A DNA stretch of 64,000 nucleotides from Tilletiaria anomala UBC 951 (Eukaryota > Basidiomycota > Exobasidiomycetes > Georgefischeriales > Tilletiariaceae), in NCBI RefSeq assembly GCF_000711695.1, contig NW_013546968.1:1-64000 (forward strand). Direction: 5' to 3'. The position numbers and the translations under genes were made by a program. Positions within the stretch are counted from its first letter, which is position 1; each line of letters opens with the position of its first letter. The notes beneath the pieces were generated by a model that worked only from the letters and a program-made list of their open reading frames with translations, searched no databases and had not been told where the DNA came from. This document shows positions 32,122-43,052 of the stretch, piece by piece.

Positions 32122-34484
32122 ATGGTCCGACTTCAGCTACTTGCGTCTGTCACGCTGGCTCTTGCTATCGCACACCATGCTGCTGCACTCCCTGGCACCT
32201 TGGACGTTTTGTCTCTTATAGATGGACAAGTAATGCAGCCTCCCCCTCGGATCGACCCGGCCTGGCAGCAGGGAGAGCCTAGTAACACCAACGGCCTCAT
32301 GACTTTTACTATGGCGATCCAGTCTTCTGACGTCTCAGGGTTAGAGAAAAAAATGCTCGCTATCTCCGAGAGCCACGATGGGCCCAACGGAGGCATGCCC
32401 TGGCTCAGTGAGGACGAGCTCAAGGCCTTTGCCATGCCTTCGGAGCCCAGCTTGAATGCGGTCCGCGATTTCCTCTCCGCCGCTGGCATTAAAGACGGCC
32501 AGATCAAATACTCGAAGTTCAAAGACAGAGTCACTGTGCAAGGGGTCACTTTGGGCCGCATTGCACAGCTTTTTGACGCCCAATTCTTTGACTACAGCCT
32601 CAAAGGCCAGCACGAGGTGGCTCGCACGCTGACGTACACCATCCCTGCATCACTGAAAGGCACAGTGACCACCATCTCACCCTTCAATGTGTTCATGAAT
32701 GTCAAGGCCATGACGACCAATGTTCGCCCAATGCTACCTGAGGGCGTGCCCGCCGTCGCCGAACCCGACTCGCTCGAAAGTCGGCCCGCCGGCAGCCGCG
32801 TGTCTACATTGGTAGGAGCGAAGCGCCATCACACGACCATGCGTCGTGGCTCGGCCGCTGAGCGTACATCGCACAGAGCTCAAAAATCGTACACGGAGTC
32901 AATCGCGGCTCCCTCAGCATGCAGTCTCACTGCAGTGACGCCCGCCTGCCTTCGAAGTCTTTACAAAAATGATCTCTACAAGCCCCAGCCTCATCAAGCA
33001 GGTGAAGATGTTGCCATTATGGGCTACATTGATCAATCTGTGAGCCTCGAGATGGCCATTCCTTAAACCTTTCCAGCTATGCGCTAACTTTCCACTCCTT
33101 TATCATTTTGCAGGTTTCGCAAGCGGATCTCACCGAATTCCTCAAGATATATCGTCCAGAGGCGGCGGATGTCCTGTTGCCCATTCGAAGCAGCAGGGAA
33201 GCTATTAATCTCGAACAGAACCCAGGTCTCGAAGCGATGCTGGATGTCGAGACCGTGGTCTCTCAGATCTGGCCGCTCAAGGCTGCTTTCCAAGATGTCG
33301 GTACGTATCTCACCCAAGGCGATGTCTTTCAGATTGCTACCCAAGATTTTATTGACAAGGTGGGTAGAGTAAGGTAGCTTGGGGTTGCGGAGCGCTGCTG
33401 ACCACGATATATACCGCGCGCTGCTCAGTTCGACCATACCGACCGCCCCCGCGTCGTCTCAACGAGCTACGGTGCCGACGAGACAGGCATGACACTGGAT
33501 CAAGCGCAGCTCCTGTGCGACTCTAGCATGAAGCTCTCAGCTCTAGGCACAACCCTTATCTACTCAAGTGGCGACAATGGTGAGTTTCTTCACCCTACAC
33601 CGCATTTCGGACGTCGCAAGAACCATGCTGACCCAAGCCATTTCCTTCAGGCGTTGCTGGAACGCAAGGGCCCCCCGAAGGAACAAATACCTGCCCAGAA
33701 TTTACCCCAACTTACCCGAGCGGCTGTGCTTTTGTGACGAGCGTCGGCGCATTGCAGAAATTTGCACCAGAAGTAGCCGTCGGCCAAGATCTCGCAGGCT
33801 ACTATGGCGGGGCTGGCTTCAGCAACTATTTTAAAGTGCCTACTTGGCAGCACAGCGCTGTGACGGAGTACTTTGCCCGAGACGTTGCATCGACCCCTCC
33901 CGCAGAGGGCAATTATAATCGATCCGGCAGAGCTTATCCGGACCTATCAGCTCAAGGATACGCTTATGCCATCGTGCAAAATGGCCAGAATCTCACCGTT
34001 TCCGGCACGTCGGCCAGCGCACCGACCATTGCGTCTAATATTGCGCTGCTGAATGATGCGCGCCGTCGGAAAGGCCTCGGCACGCTCGGCTGGCTCAACC
34101 CGGCGCTGTACCGCGACTCACGCGGATTCACCGATATATTGAAGGTAAGCTCGCACGTAGGCAGAAACTATCCGAGGTTCCATGCGAACTGAACATTCCG
34201 TCTACTCAATGCGATCAGGGCGGCTCGTTCGGATGCACTAACCTCCCCACGCAGGCAGAGGACAACCGCTTTCCCGTCGGTTCGCCTCTGCATTCCACTG
34301 GATTCCCTGCTACCAAGGGATGGGGTGAGTACGACATGCCCCGGTAGGTTTCTAATTCTCACAGACTGTGGTTGCTCATCACTGGCGCTACTTCCCCCGT
34401 TCTTCCCGTGGCACTACAGATCCCTCGACCGGTGTTGGCTCACCCGTCTTCACCGTGCTCCGCGAGCGATTCCACGCAAACTAA
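32122..34484 (+). CDS. secreted sedolisin (S53) tripeptidyl-peptidase-type protease
   Basis: Six exons: 32122-33039, 33114-33359, 33429-33579, 33651-34144, 34219-34324, 34420-34484; 659 aa. A signal peptide (LLASVTLALAIAHHAAA) is followed by a pro-domain of about 200 residues (PWLSEDELKAF, FDAQFFDYS). The catalytic part shows Glu346 and Asp350 (GLEAMLDVE), the oxyanion Asp437 (SSGDN) and the nucleophile Ser559 (SGTSASAP). The C-terminal FTDILKGGSFGC and KGWDPSTGVGSP segments hold the calcium site. S53 enzymes are acid proteases that take tripeptides off the N-terminus or cut internally. The pro-segment is removed by self-cleavage, perhaps in the stretch between VGAKRHH and the YKNDLYKP start of the mature fold. 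All junctions restore conserved residues. It is expected to be extracellular or vacuolar. Confidence 0.93.
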
Positions 34485-35627
34485 TGCGTACAGAGTGACG
34501 TGTCTTTGAGCACATCGCATTTGCAAAGTGTGTTGCGCGACACAATTTCGCTTCCTCGCATAATGTGGCTAATATAATATCAGAAAGTACGCTAACATGT
34601 GTACAGTATTGCAGTATGCTCCGCAATGGAAGCGATGCATTGTAAGATAGAGACCAATTCCCCATGCTATGACTATGATCATGACTATGCAGTTGTACAG
34701 CTTGACACACCTGATCCTGGTGCTACTGTCCTGCCATCCACAAAGGTTGCGATCCGCCAGGCACGTATCCATCATACGGTCGAGCACCATGTGATTATGA
34801 GCGCACGGTGCAGATTGTCGTATGCAGGGCGACATCATTCCAGATCCTCGTCAGCAATACCATACCGAACAAGTGACGTCAACACGAGCCTCGCCTCGCA
34901 GCCAGGAAGCGCGGGGCACCATGTCGTGTATGTTAAGCGCCTACGGAAGCCTGCAATCTCTGTGAGAGAGGAGCAGGTGAAGATGGAAAGGGCGATAGTA
35001 AGCTGTCTGCCCTGTGGACTGTGGAGAATAGGGTTGGTATTGTCAACAGGGTTGATGCCGCCAACGTCAAGAAGTTGTAAACTCGGGCAGAAGCGCAGCA
35101 TAGCCACAGAGGGCGTAGCAGTGAGCAGGACCTCTGAGGACACTCACTTCACTCAGTGGATGGGACTGCCGCGCAGTGCCTGTTGGTGTGTGTGCGCTCA
35201 CACAGTGTGTGATTCTCTGGTTGACTCCAGTATACAGACCAGCCGATGACCCCGAGTCGCTCTAGAGCCCCCTTGTGTCCACTCTACATCAGCTCAGCCT
35301 CATGCCCTCCTCTGATCCGCTTTAGCTTCCATCGGCCATCCTGACATCCCGTCGACCTCTGCAGCAGCTGCACAGGGTATTGTCACGAAGAGGAAGAAGC
35401 ACGAACGTGCCACCTCTCAGACCCTCGCCCGCCTGTTTCCCACTGGCAACTGGCAAACCCTGGTGCCGCCTTGGCAGCCGCAGCCGGCTTTGTCGCTGTT
35501 TTGGTCTACAGTCCGTCGATCGTCGACAGTGGCCGCCTTTGGCTGGAATTTGATCCTCCATATTGGAAACGTGGCAGAGGACCTTTTCTTTTTCTGGACT
35601 TGACGGGGCTACAGTAACTTGGGCAAG
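34485..35627. other. intergenic, promoter of RSP5
   Basis: A 216-codon open frame at 34599-35249 has random composition and is not called. A CT-rich leader precedes the RSP5 start. Nothing else seen. Confidence 0.4.
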
Positions 35628-38600
35628 ATGGTCAACTCGAGGGCTCCGGGACAGATGTAAGTATGCACTGTCCTGTTCGAACCGAGTAACCACGTTTGAT
35701 TGCGTTCGGATCGCGGATAGGCCTTTGACCCATATCCATCTCTTCTTCTGTCAAACGAGCAGTGCCCGCAAGATCAGAGTCACCGTCGTAGCAGCCGATG
35801 GCCTCGCCAAGGTGAGCAGCTCCCCCTTCCACGTCACCGATGGGGCAAGTGACTGGAATATATGCAATTTGCTCTATCGCACTCCCAGCGAGATGTCTTC
35901 AGGCTGCCGGACCCATTTGCCATCGTCACGGTCGATGGAGAACAGACGCATTCCACATCGTGAGTCGTGACTTGTGAACATCCGACGCCATTAGGGATGC
36001 ATTCTCTGAGCTGATTCCTTGACTTCTACTCATCGTTTTTGTAGCGTCATCAAAAAAACCTTGAACCCTTACTGGAACGACAGCTTTGACATCGACGTCA
36101 CCGACTCCTCTGTCCTCGCCATACAGATATTCGATCAGAAGAAATTCAAGAAGCGTGATCAGGGCTTCTTGGGTGTCATCAACGTCCGCGTCGCGGATCA
36201 CATCGACTTGGAGCTGGGGGGCAAGGGTGAGTGGAAGACCAACTCAATGTTCCTGGTGCACGAGCTTTGGCGCTGATTTTCTTCCGCATCTGTACGACCT
36301 CCAGTTCTGCTCACACGAGACCTCAAGAAGAGCAATGACAATCTTGTCGTCCACGGCAAGCTGCATATAGATCTCAACACGAACGTCTCGACGCCGATCG
36401 TGAACAATCCAAATGCAGGTGCAGCTCCGAACATGCTCGGCCTTGGCAACGCCTCTTCCGTCTCGGTCAACTCCTCCATACCTGCAACCAGTGCTGGACC
36501 TTCACGCTCAGAAAGCAGCACCGGTGCGGTCGCGTCGCCCGTTCGTGCTTCTGATCCTAGTGCGCCGATCAATGCGCACAGGCAGAGCGTCGCGAGCGCG
36601 TCCGGCTCAACTGGGACAGTTGCAACAGTAGCGTCGCCAGTAGCCGCGAGCAGCCCATCGGGCAGCCGCGTCACGTCCACTTCTGGCACTCCAGCCGCTG
36701 CGAACCCCGCCAATCGCGCTTCGGCCACCACCTCCAGCACGGGCGCCATCTCCGCTGCTGGCGCCGCTGCTGCAACCAGCGCTGGCAATGCGGCATCCGG
36801 CTCCACTTCCGCTCCTTCTGTTCCTCGCACGCAGATGCAGGCCTCCGACGACCAAGGGCCTCTTCCTGCCGGTTGGGAGCGTAGGACGGACCACTTAGGT
36901 CGGACATACTACGTCGATCACAACACACGCTCCACCACTTGGACGCGGCCATCGACGAACGCCAGCGCGAATGATGCAGCGCACGCCAGCTCAGCAGCAG
37001 CAGATCGGGCGCGGCACTCGAACCGCGCGCTCGCCGATGATATGCTTGGCGTCGACGGTGCGGCCTCAACGATCGCGCCAAGCCCTAGCTCTGCGTCCGT
37101 CCAAGGGTCCTCGTCACAACCCTCCGCTGCGGGTGCATTGGGAACCGCCGCAGCAGCAGCAACGACGAGCGCAATCGCGACAAACACGGCCACGACAGCA
37201 GGAAGTGGTCCGCTGCCTTCCGGCTGGGAGCAGCGGCACACCCCGGAGGGCCGGCCGTACTTTGTCGACCACAACACGCGCACCACCACATGGGTCGATC
37301 CGCGACGGCAGCAGATCCTGCGGGTCATGGGCCCCAACGGCAACAACCTCACCGTGCAGCCGCAGAGCGTCTCGCAGCTTGGCCCGCTGCCGAGCGGCTG
37401 GGAAATGCGCCTAACGTCGACCGCGCGCGTCTACTTTGTGGACCACAACACCAAGACGACCACGTGGGACGATCCGCGCCTGCCTTCGAGCCTGGACCAG
37501 AACGTGCCGCAGTACAAGCGCGACTTTAGGCGTAAACTCATCTACTTCCGCTCGCAGCCGGCCCTGCGACCCATCCCGGGTCAGTGCCACATCAAAGTGC
37601 GACGCACGCACATATTTGAAGACTCATACGCTGAGATCATGCGGCAGCAGCCGAACGATCTGAAGAAGCGCCTTATGATCAAGTTCGAAGGCGAAGATGG
37701 TCTCGACTACGGCGGTCTGTCTAGAGAGTTCTTCTTCTTGCTCTCGCACGAGATGTTCAACCCGTTCTACTGCCTCTTCGAGTACTCCGCACACGACAAC
37801 TACACGCTGCAGATCAACCCGCACTCGGGCATCAATCCGGAGCATCTAAACTACTTCAAGTTCATCGGCCGCGTCCTAGGCCTCGCTATCTTCCACAGAC
37901 GCTTCCTCGACGCGTACTTTATCGTCTCGTTTTACAAAATGATTCTCAAGAAGAAGATCACCCTCGCCGACCTGGAAAGCGTCGATGCGGACTACCACCG
38001 CTCGCTGCAGTGGATGCTCGAGAATCCCATCGAAGGCGCAATTGACGAAACCTTCACCGCCGTCGAAGACAAGTTCGGCGAGATGGTCACCGTCGAGCTC
38101 AAGCCTGGCGGCGCAGACATTCCCGTGACAGACGAGAACAAAAAGGAGTACATCGACCTGATGACCGAGTACAGGATTTCGAAGCGCGTCGAGGAGCAGT
38201 TCAAAGCCTTCACCTCGGGCTTCACCGAGCTCATCCCGCAGGACCTGATCAACGTCTTTGATGAGCGCGAGCTCGAGCTGCTCATCGGTGGCATGAGCGA
38301 AATCGACGTCGACGACTGGAAGAAGTGGACTGACTACCGCGGTTTCACCGAGTCCGACGAGGTCGTTCAGTGGTTCTGGCAGTGCGTCCGCTCCTGGCCC
38401 GCCGAGCGCAAGAGCAGGCTCCTCCAATTCGCAACAGGTACGTCGCGCATCCCCGTCAATGGGTTCAAGGATCTCCAGGGCTCCGACGGCCCCAGGCGCT
38501 TCACGATCGAAAAGAGCGGAGAGATCTCCGCGCTGCCCAAGAGTCACACGGTGAGTTTGCGCGTGCTCCTTATCGTAAGGAACTGTGGGTGCTGACGCGC

Positions 38601-38809
38601 GAAACGCTGTTGGGCTTGGGTGCTTTTTCTAACCAGTGCTTCAACCGTATGGACCTGCCGCCGTACCCGAACAAGGAGGTACTCGAGGCGAAGCTGAGTG
38701 AGTTAAGGCATTTGTTGCCTACTTCGCTATCGACGGGATTGTACGCTCACACTCCCCTACCTCCGCAGCGCTTGCCATCGAAGAAGGACTTCACTTTGGG
38801 GTGGAGTAA
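35628..38809 (+). CDS. RSP5: NEDD4-type HECT E3 ubiquitin ligase Rsp5
   Basis: Seven exons: 35628-35656, 35763-35811, 35889-35959, 36045-36226, 36305-38550, 38637-38697, 38769-38809; 892 aa. Domains in order: a C2 domain (about 10-130; [36 protein letters not shown]), a long Ser/Ala/Thr linker, and three WW domains. The WW domains sit near 296, 411 and 469, each with GPLP(A/S)GWE and YYVDHN or YFVDHN. The HECT domain follows from about 520 ([15 protein letters not shown]) to the end. The catalytic Cys860 ([13 protein letters not shown]) is the first codon of exon 6. The tail [12 protein letters not shown] matches the family's conserved end. Rsp5 ubiquitinates membrane cargo via PY-motif adaptors and acts in endocytosis, sorting and stress. 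Yeast Rsp5 has 809 residues; the difference is in the linker. Confidence 0.97.
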
Positions 38810-39177
38810 TTCACAACATGGCTCTTGCAGTGCCGCAGGCTATACCTACCCTACCTTACTACATATATGTTCCCGGCAGTTCAAGTCAACGATTCATTTT
38901 AGGTCTGTGCCAGCTCTTCGGCGTTCTTCCACCATTCATGCCCTTCCGTTTTGTTCCGCACTTCGCGATTCACTTGTCTGCACTCATTGCATGCCCTCAT
39001 GTGGGCAGCTCTTGTAAGATATCAAACCGACTTCCATACAGGATTTTCGCCATGATTTGTGCAAAGGCTCGCAAAATATCAAGAGGCAGCATCAGTGTGT
39101 TGCATGTGCCGCCGAAGCCTCTAGGATAATGGCTTGCACTTGGCGTTTTATACGAGTACACTCCCGTTGTACACATT
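38810..39177. other. intergenic between convergent RSP5 and PWP1
   Basis: 370 bp of 3'-to-3' spacer, AT-richer than the flanks; no gene seen. Confidence 0.5.
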
Positions 39178-41149
39178 TTAAGCAACGTCTTCATCCTCCT
39201 CTTCTTCTTCATCGTCCTCATCCGCCAGCTTGACGACGCCGTCTCCGCGGCTCGGTTCAGGGCCATCCAGCGCAGGGATCTTGTCCTTGCTCAGGGCCTT
39301 CAGCCGGTCGCCAAAGGTCTTGCGGACCCCGACGTTTGCGAACGCATCCCAAACACGAAGTACGCCTTTGCTCCCTGCTACGGCCACCGTCATCGCCTCG
39401 TCCGGCGAGAAGGCAACTGAAAAGATTTTGCCCTGTTGCAAGGCCAAAAGCGGACGGTGTTTCGAACCATGTCAGCGCTTGTGGCATTGTCAAAACTAGG
39501 CGGCACTTTGACGACTCACCGCATCAAGGTCCCTATTGGCCACAAGAGAGATGTTGGCTGGCCGCGCGTCGCCAATGTCTTCAGCGACGCCGTCCGTCAG
39601 ACTCCAGACCTTGGTCTGGCGGTCGCTGCCAGCAGTGACGATACAGCCGGGAATCAGGGTATTGACGTCAAAGCTGGTGCAGGCGCCTGTGTGCGCTGAG
39701 AGCGTCCACAGAGCAGTGCTGCTCTGTGCACTATGCGCTGACCCGTTCGAAAGCATCCTCGCATCGAAACTCTGTAGCAGACCCGATTCGAGCGATGCAA
39801 GGAAATGATTCTCCTTCCATGGATGCCATTTGACGCATTCGACGTCAGAGTCCACTTTAGCGAATACACCTGCTTCCGGACTGCGGCTGTCAAATACCCG
39901 CAACGTGCCGTCAAATGATCCTGTCAACAATACCGTTGCGGCTGACCCGGCACCTGCACCGGAGCTCGAGCCTGAGGTGTTCCACTGTACGCTTTGCACC
40001 TTGTCCGTGTGCACCTTGTCGAAGGAGCGCAACGCTGAGCCGTGCTCCCCCGAACAGGGACGCGAGAGGTCCCATAACTTGACAGTAGTGTCTGCGCTGG
40101 CGGACGCAAGAATATTACGTGCTGTTCGGTTCCAGGAGAGTCCAAGCACAGCGTCGACGTGATGTGTCGGGTTGGGCACGCGAGCCCTCATCTGTCGCTT
40201 CTTCTTCTTTCCCGTCCCAAGCGGCGCATTGAGACCTTCCGTCAAGTCTTTGCGGCCAAGGATTGCGTCGGGGAAGCAGGCTTCTACGACATCCATGCTC
40301 CAGATCTCAATCTCTGGGTCCATGGTACCGACGGCGATGAAATTCCCCACGTCACCAGCTTTGGCACCCGCAGCTCCTTCCATTTGTACCGGCGCATCAT
40401 TCTGATCCGCACTGGAGGTAAACGCAGCTGGCCGGTAATCGAGCCATTCAAGGCACAATGGAAACGATGGTAGCATCAGGTCGTGGTGGACATAGATATT
40501 CGAATCGGATGAGGAGTAGAGATATGCATCGATCTGCGAGATATCGTCTTCCGTCTTTGCTGCGATGATGAGGTTGTCCGTTGGGTATACTTCCAGAGCC
40601 TCGCGGGAATCTTGCGAATCTGCGTCGTCCTGTTGCATACCAAAGGAATTGAATGAGCAGAAGCGCAAACGAGCGCTGCAACCAACAGCTACTCACGTCT
40701 TTCATTGTGATGTACGGATCCTCGTCGTTATTTCGATGGAATGTTAGCCCCTTAATGTTGCTGAAGGCTCCCAGTGTTCCCCCTGACTCCTCCTTGTCGT
40801 AGTCGTCGAGCTTAAACCGGCTTAAGCCATCCAGGTCTTCGTCCATAGCTGCATCACCCTCTCCATCGCCCTGGTTCTTGACCTTTCCTTGCTCTCCGGC
40901 ATCGTCACTCATTTTTTCATCATCGTCTCCGTCGCTGCCTTCTTCGTCCTCCCACTCTTCATCCGCCTTTCCCATACCCTGTGCAGCTTTTTGCGCCTCC
41001 TCGAGCTGCTTTTGAGCATCTTGAAAATGCAACCCGGTTAGTGCGCTGATGCGTGCGACTTCTTCCTCGCTGTTCAGGTTCGTTCGCTGGGGGTACTGGG
41101 CGGCTCTCCCCCGCGGGACCCAGTGGATGGCTGAAATCAAGCTCGCCAT
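39178..41149 (-). CDS. PWP1: periodic tryptophan protein 1, WD-repeat ribosome assembly factor
   Basis: Three exons on the minus strand: 41149-40697, 40629-39520, 39432-39178; 605 aa. The N-terminus (MASLISAIHWVPRGRAAQYP) and the acidic block (EEWEDEEGSDGDDDEK) are typical of Pwp1. So is the stretch around YPTDNLIIAAKTEDDISQ. WD repeats follow (LSWNRTARNILASASADTTVKLWD, VQSVQWNT, VLLTGSFDGTLRVFD, IVTAGSDRQTKVWS, VAVAGSKGVLRVWD), and the C-terminus is acidic. In yeast Pwp1 helps process pre-rRNA for the 60S subunit in the nucleolus. Introns have GTGAGT or GTGAGTC donors and CAACAG acceptors. Its promoter is shared with RPF2, another 60S factor. Confidence 0.95.
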
Positions 41150-41518
41150 TTTCCCTTGCTCAATTTATCAGGTCTTGTACACGGGCACCGAGTCTGACGT
41201 TTAATCCTCCTACAGGCCCTAAGCTGCTGGAGTTTAGAGGTGTCTGTATGAGAGACATCGATGATGGAGCGTCCAGCAGTCCCATCAACAACAGCAGTTG
41301 CAGCCGGCAAAAATTTGGGGCCGGATTCCGAGTTCCGTATTTGCTCGCCATTCCCATTGATGGTCTGCAACTCTCTTTCGGATACGAAATGCACCTACCT
41401 CGAACCAGCCTCGCTATTGAGCCTCCAGCAACGAACATCGACCATCAGAGGGGAATTTGAAAGGCCTTTTCACCCAGCATTTAAAGACCACAGCAGCAAA
41501 CCATTCATTCGATCTATC
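41150..41518. promoter_or_regulatory. bidirectional promoter of PWP1 and RPF2 with an RRPE-like element
   Basis: 369 bp separates the two divergent start codons. AAAAATTT at 41309-41316, near the middle, matches the core of the yeast rRNA-processing element (RRPE) found in ribosome-biogenesis promoters. A GATGATG stretch near 41261 resembles, but does not equal, the PAC motif core GATGAG. No TATA box seen. Confidence 0.5.
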
Positions 41519-42930
41519 ATGCTCAAAGTCGTGAAGCCGCGCAATGCGCGCTCCAAGCGCGCTCTCGAGAAGCGCGAGGCCAAGGAAGTGGAGAATCCCA
41601 AGACAGCCTTGTTCATTCATGGGTTGCGCGTTAGCGACACAGTCAAGACGGCAATGGTCGAGCTGGCCGCGCTGAAGAAGCCGAATGTTATCATGTTCAA
41701 CAAGAAGAACGAGATCGCCCCTTTCGACGATGCTTCCAGCTTGGAGTTTTTTGCTGGCAAGAATGACGCGAGCTTGTTCGTCGTCGGGAGCACACAGAAG
41801 AAGCGGAAGGACAACCTCGTCTGGGTCAGGACATTCGATGGCCAGGTGCTGGACATGCTTGAGATGGGCGTCCTCGAGGGAAAGGCGATGCGAGAATTCA
41901 AAGGGGTGAGGAGTTCCTACTGGTAAGAGTCCTCACCATTAGCAGCAATATTGACATTCTGCTCGATATTTTGTAGACCCTGAAACCTGGCCTCGGAAAT
42001 CGTCCCTTGTTCCACTTTTCGGGACCACAATTTGCAGTTGACGAATCTTTGAATGTGGATCGCGTTTCTGCACAAGAGCTTGCGGCATCCTACCTCGAAT
42101 CTGAATATCCAGCGCACCAGCACCTCAAGTCACTTTTGATGGACTTTTACCGCGGCGAGGAACTTCCGAGCGGGGCACAGGGACTGCGGCCTGGAGAGCA
42201 CCAGATTGCTCTGTCAGGTCTGCAACACGTGATTTGCGTCACTGCAGGCGAGATGAGCAAAAGCAATGGAGATGTATCAGCAGGCAAGCAAGATGCGGAG
42301 GATGCGCTGAACGCTATCGAAAGCAACAAGCTCGCGGAATTGTACGCGGCCGGTAACGCGACCTCCACTTCCAACGCGACCGGCGCATCCGCGAATATCG
42401 ACCGCTCGTTCGAGGGCTCTATCGTGCATTTCCGAACGTACGCGCTCGACCTACGTGCCTCCGGCTCGCGCAAGCCGCGGGTGGAGTTGCAAGAATGCGG
42501 GCCGTCCTTTGACTTTGTGCTGCGTCGACGACGCCCAGCGACATTCGACGCGCTCGCCAACACTCTGAAACGTCCCAAGACGGTGCTGGAGAAGAACAGC
42601 CAGGGCAAGGGCAAGCGGAAGAATGTGGGCACGGACGATATGGGTGACATGGTCGGCCAGGTGCATATGGAGCGGCAGGATCTGGACAAGCTGCAGACGA
42701 GGAAGATGAAGGGTCTCAAGGCTGGGCCAGCAGCGGCGCAGAGCGGCGGAGAGAGTGATGAGGATAAAGATGAAGAGGGAGGCGACAGCAATGGGGGAGA
42801 GGAATACAGCGACGATGATGAGGAGATCGTCTATGGCGAGGATTCGGACGAGGAGCTCGAAATGGAGGATCTGACGAGTCAGCCGCTTGGCGACGCGGTA
42901 GCCCCGAGCAAAAAGCTAAAGATGGCATAA
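41519..42930 (+). CDS. RPF2: ribosome biogenesis factor Rpf2 (Brix domain)
   Basis: Two exons, 41519-41905 and 41977-42930; 446 aa. The first exon (MLKVVKPRNARSKRALEKRE, ENPKTALFIHGLRVSD, KKPNVIMFNKKNEI, PFDDASSLEFF) is diagnostic for Rpf2. The Brix domain continues after the intron (NRPLFHFSGPQF, HVICVTAGE, IVHFRTYALDL). The last 120 residues are basic and then acidic (GGEEYSDDDEEIVYGEDSDEELE). Rpf2 works with Rrs1 to bring the 5S RNP into pre-60S particles. The intron runs from GTGAGG to TTTGTAG; a downstream GTAAGA could be an alternative donor. Yeast Rpf2 has 344 residues, so the tail is extended. Confidence 0.95.
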
Positions 42931-43052
42931 TGTGCCCTACTTTGCATTGACCGATCCGCTTCGTCATTTGTACGTGTACAGTTGTGCAATCGATAAAGAT
43001 ACTGTTCGCATCTGCCTCCGAATTCCCCCATGCCCCTTTTGTCTCCACGTGC

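Noticed and set aside
34599-35249. 216-codon open frame between the sedolisin and RSP5 genes
   Set aside because: Composition is random-looking, no signal peptide or motif, and it overlaps an equally open frame on the other strand; likely chance in GC-rich DNA.
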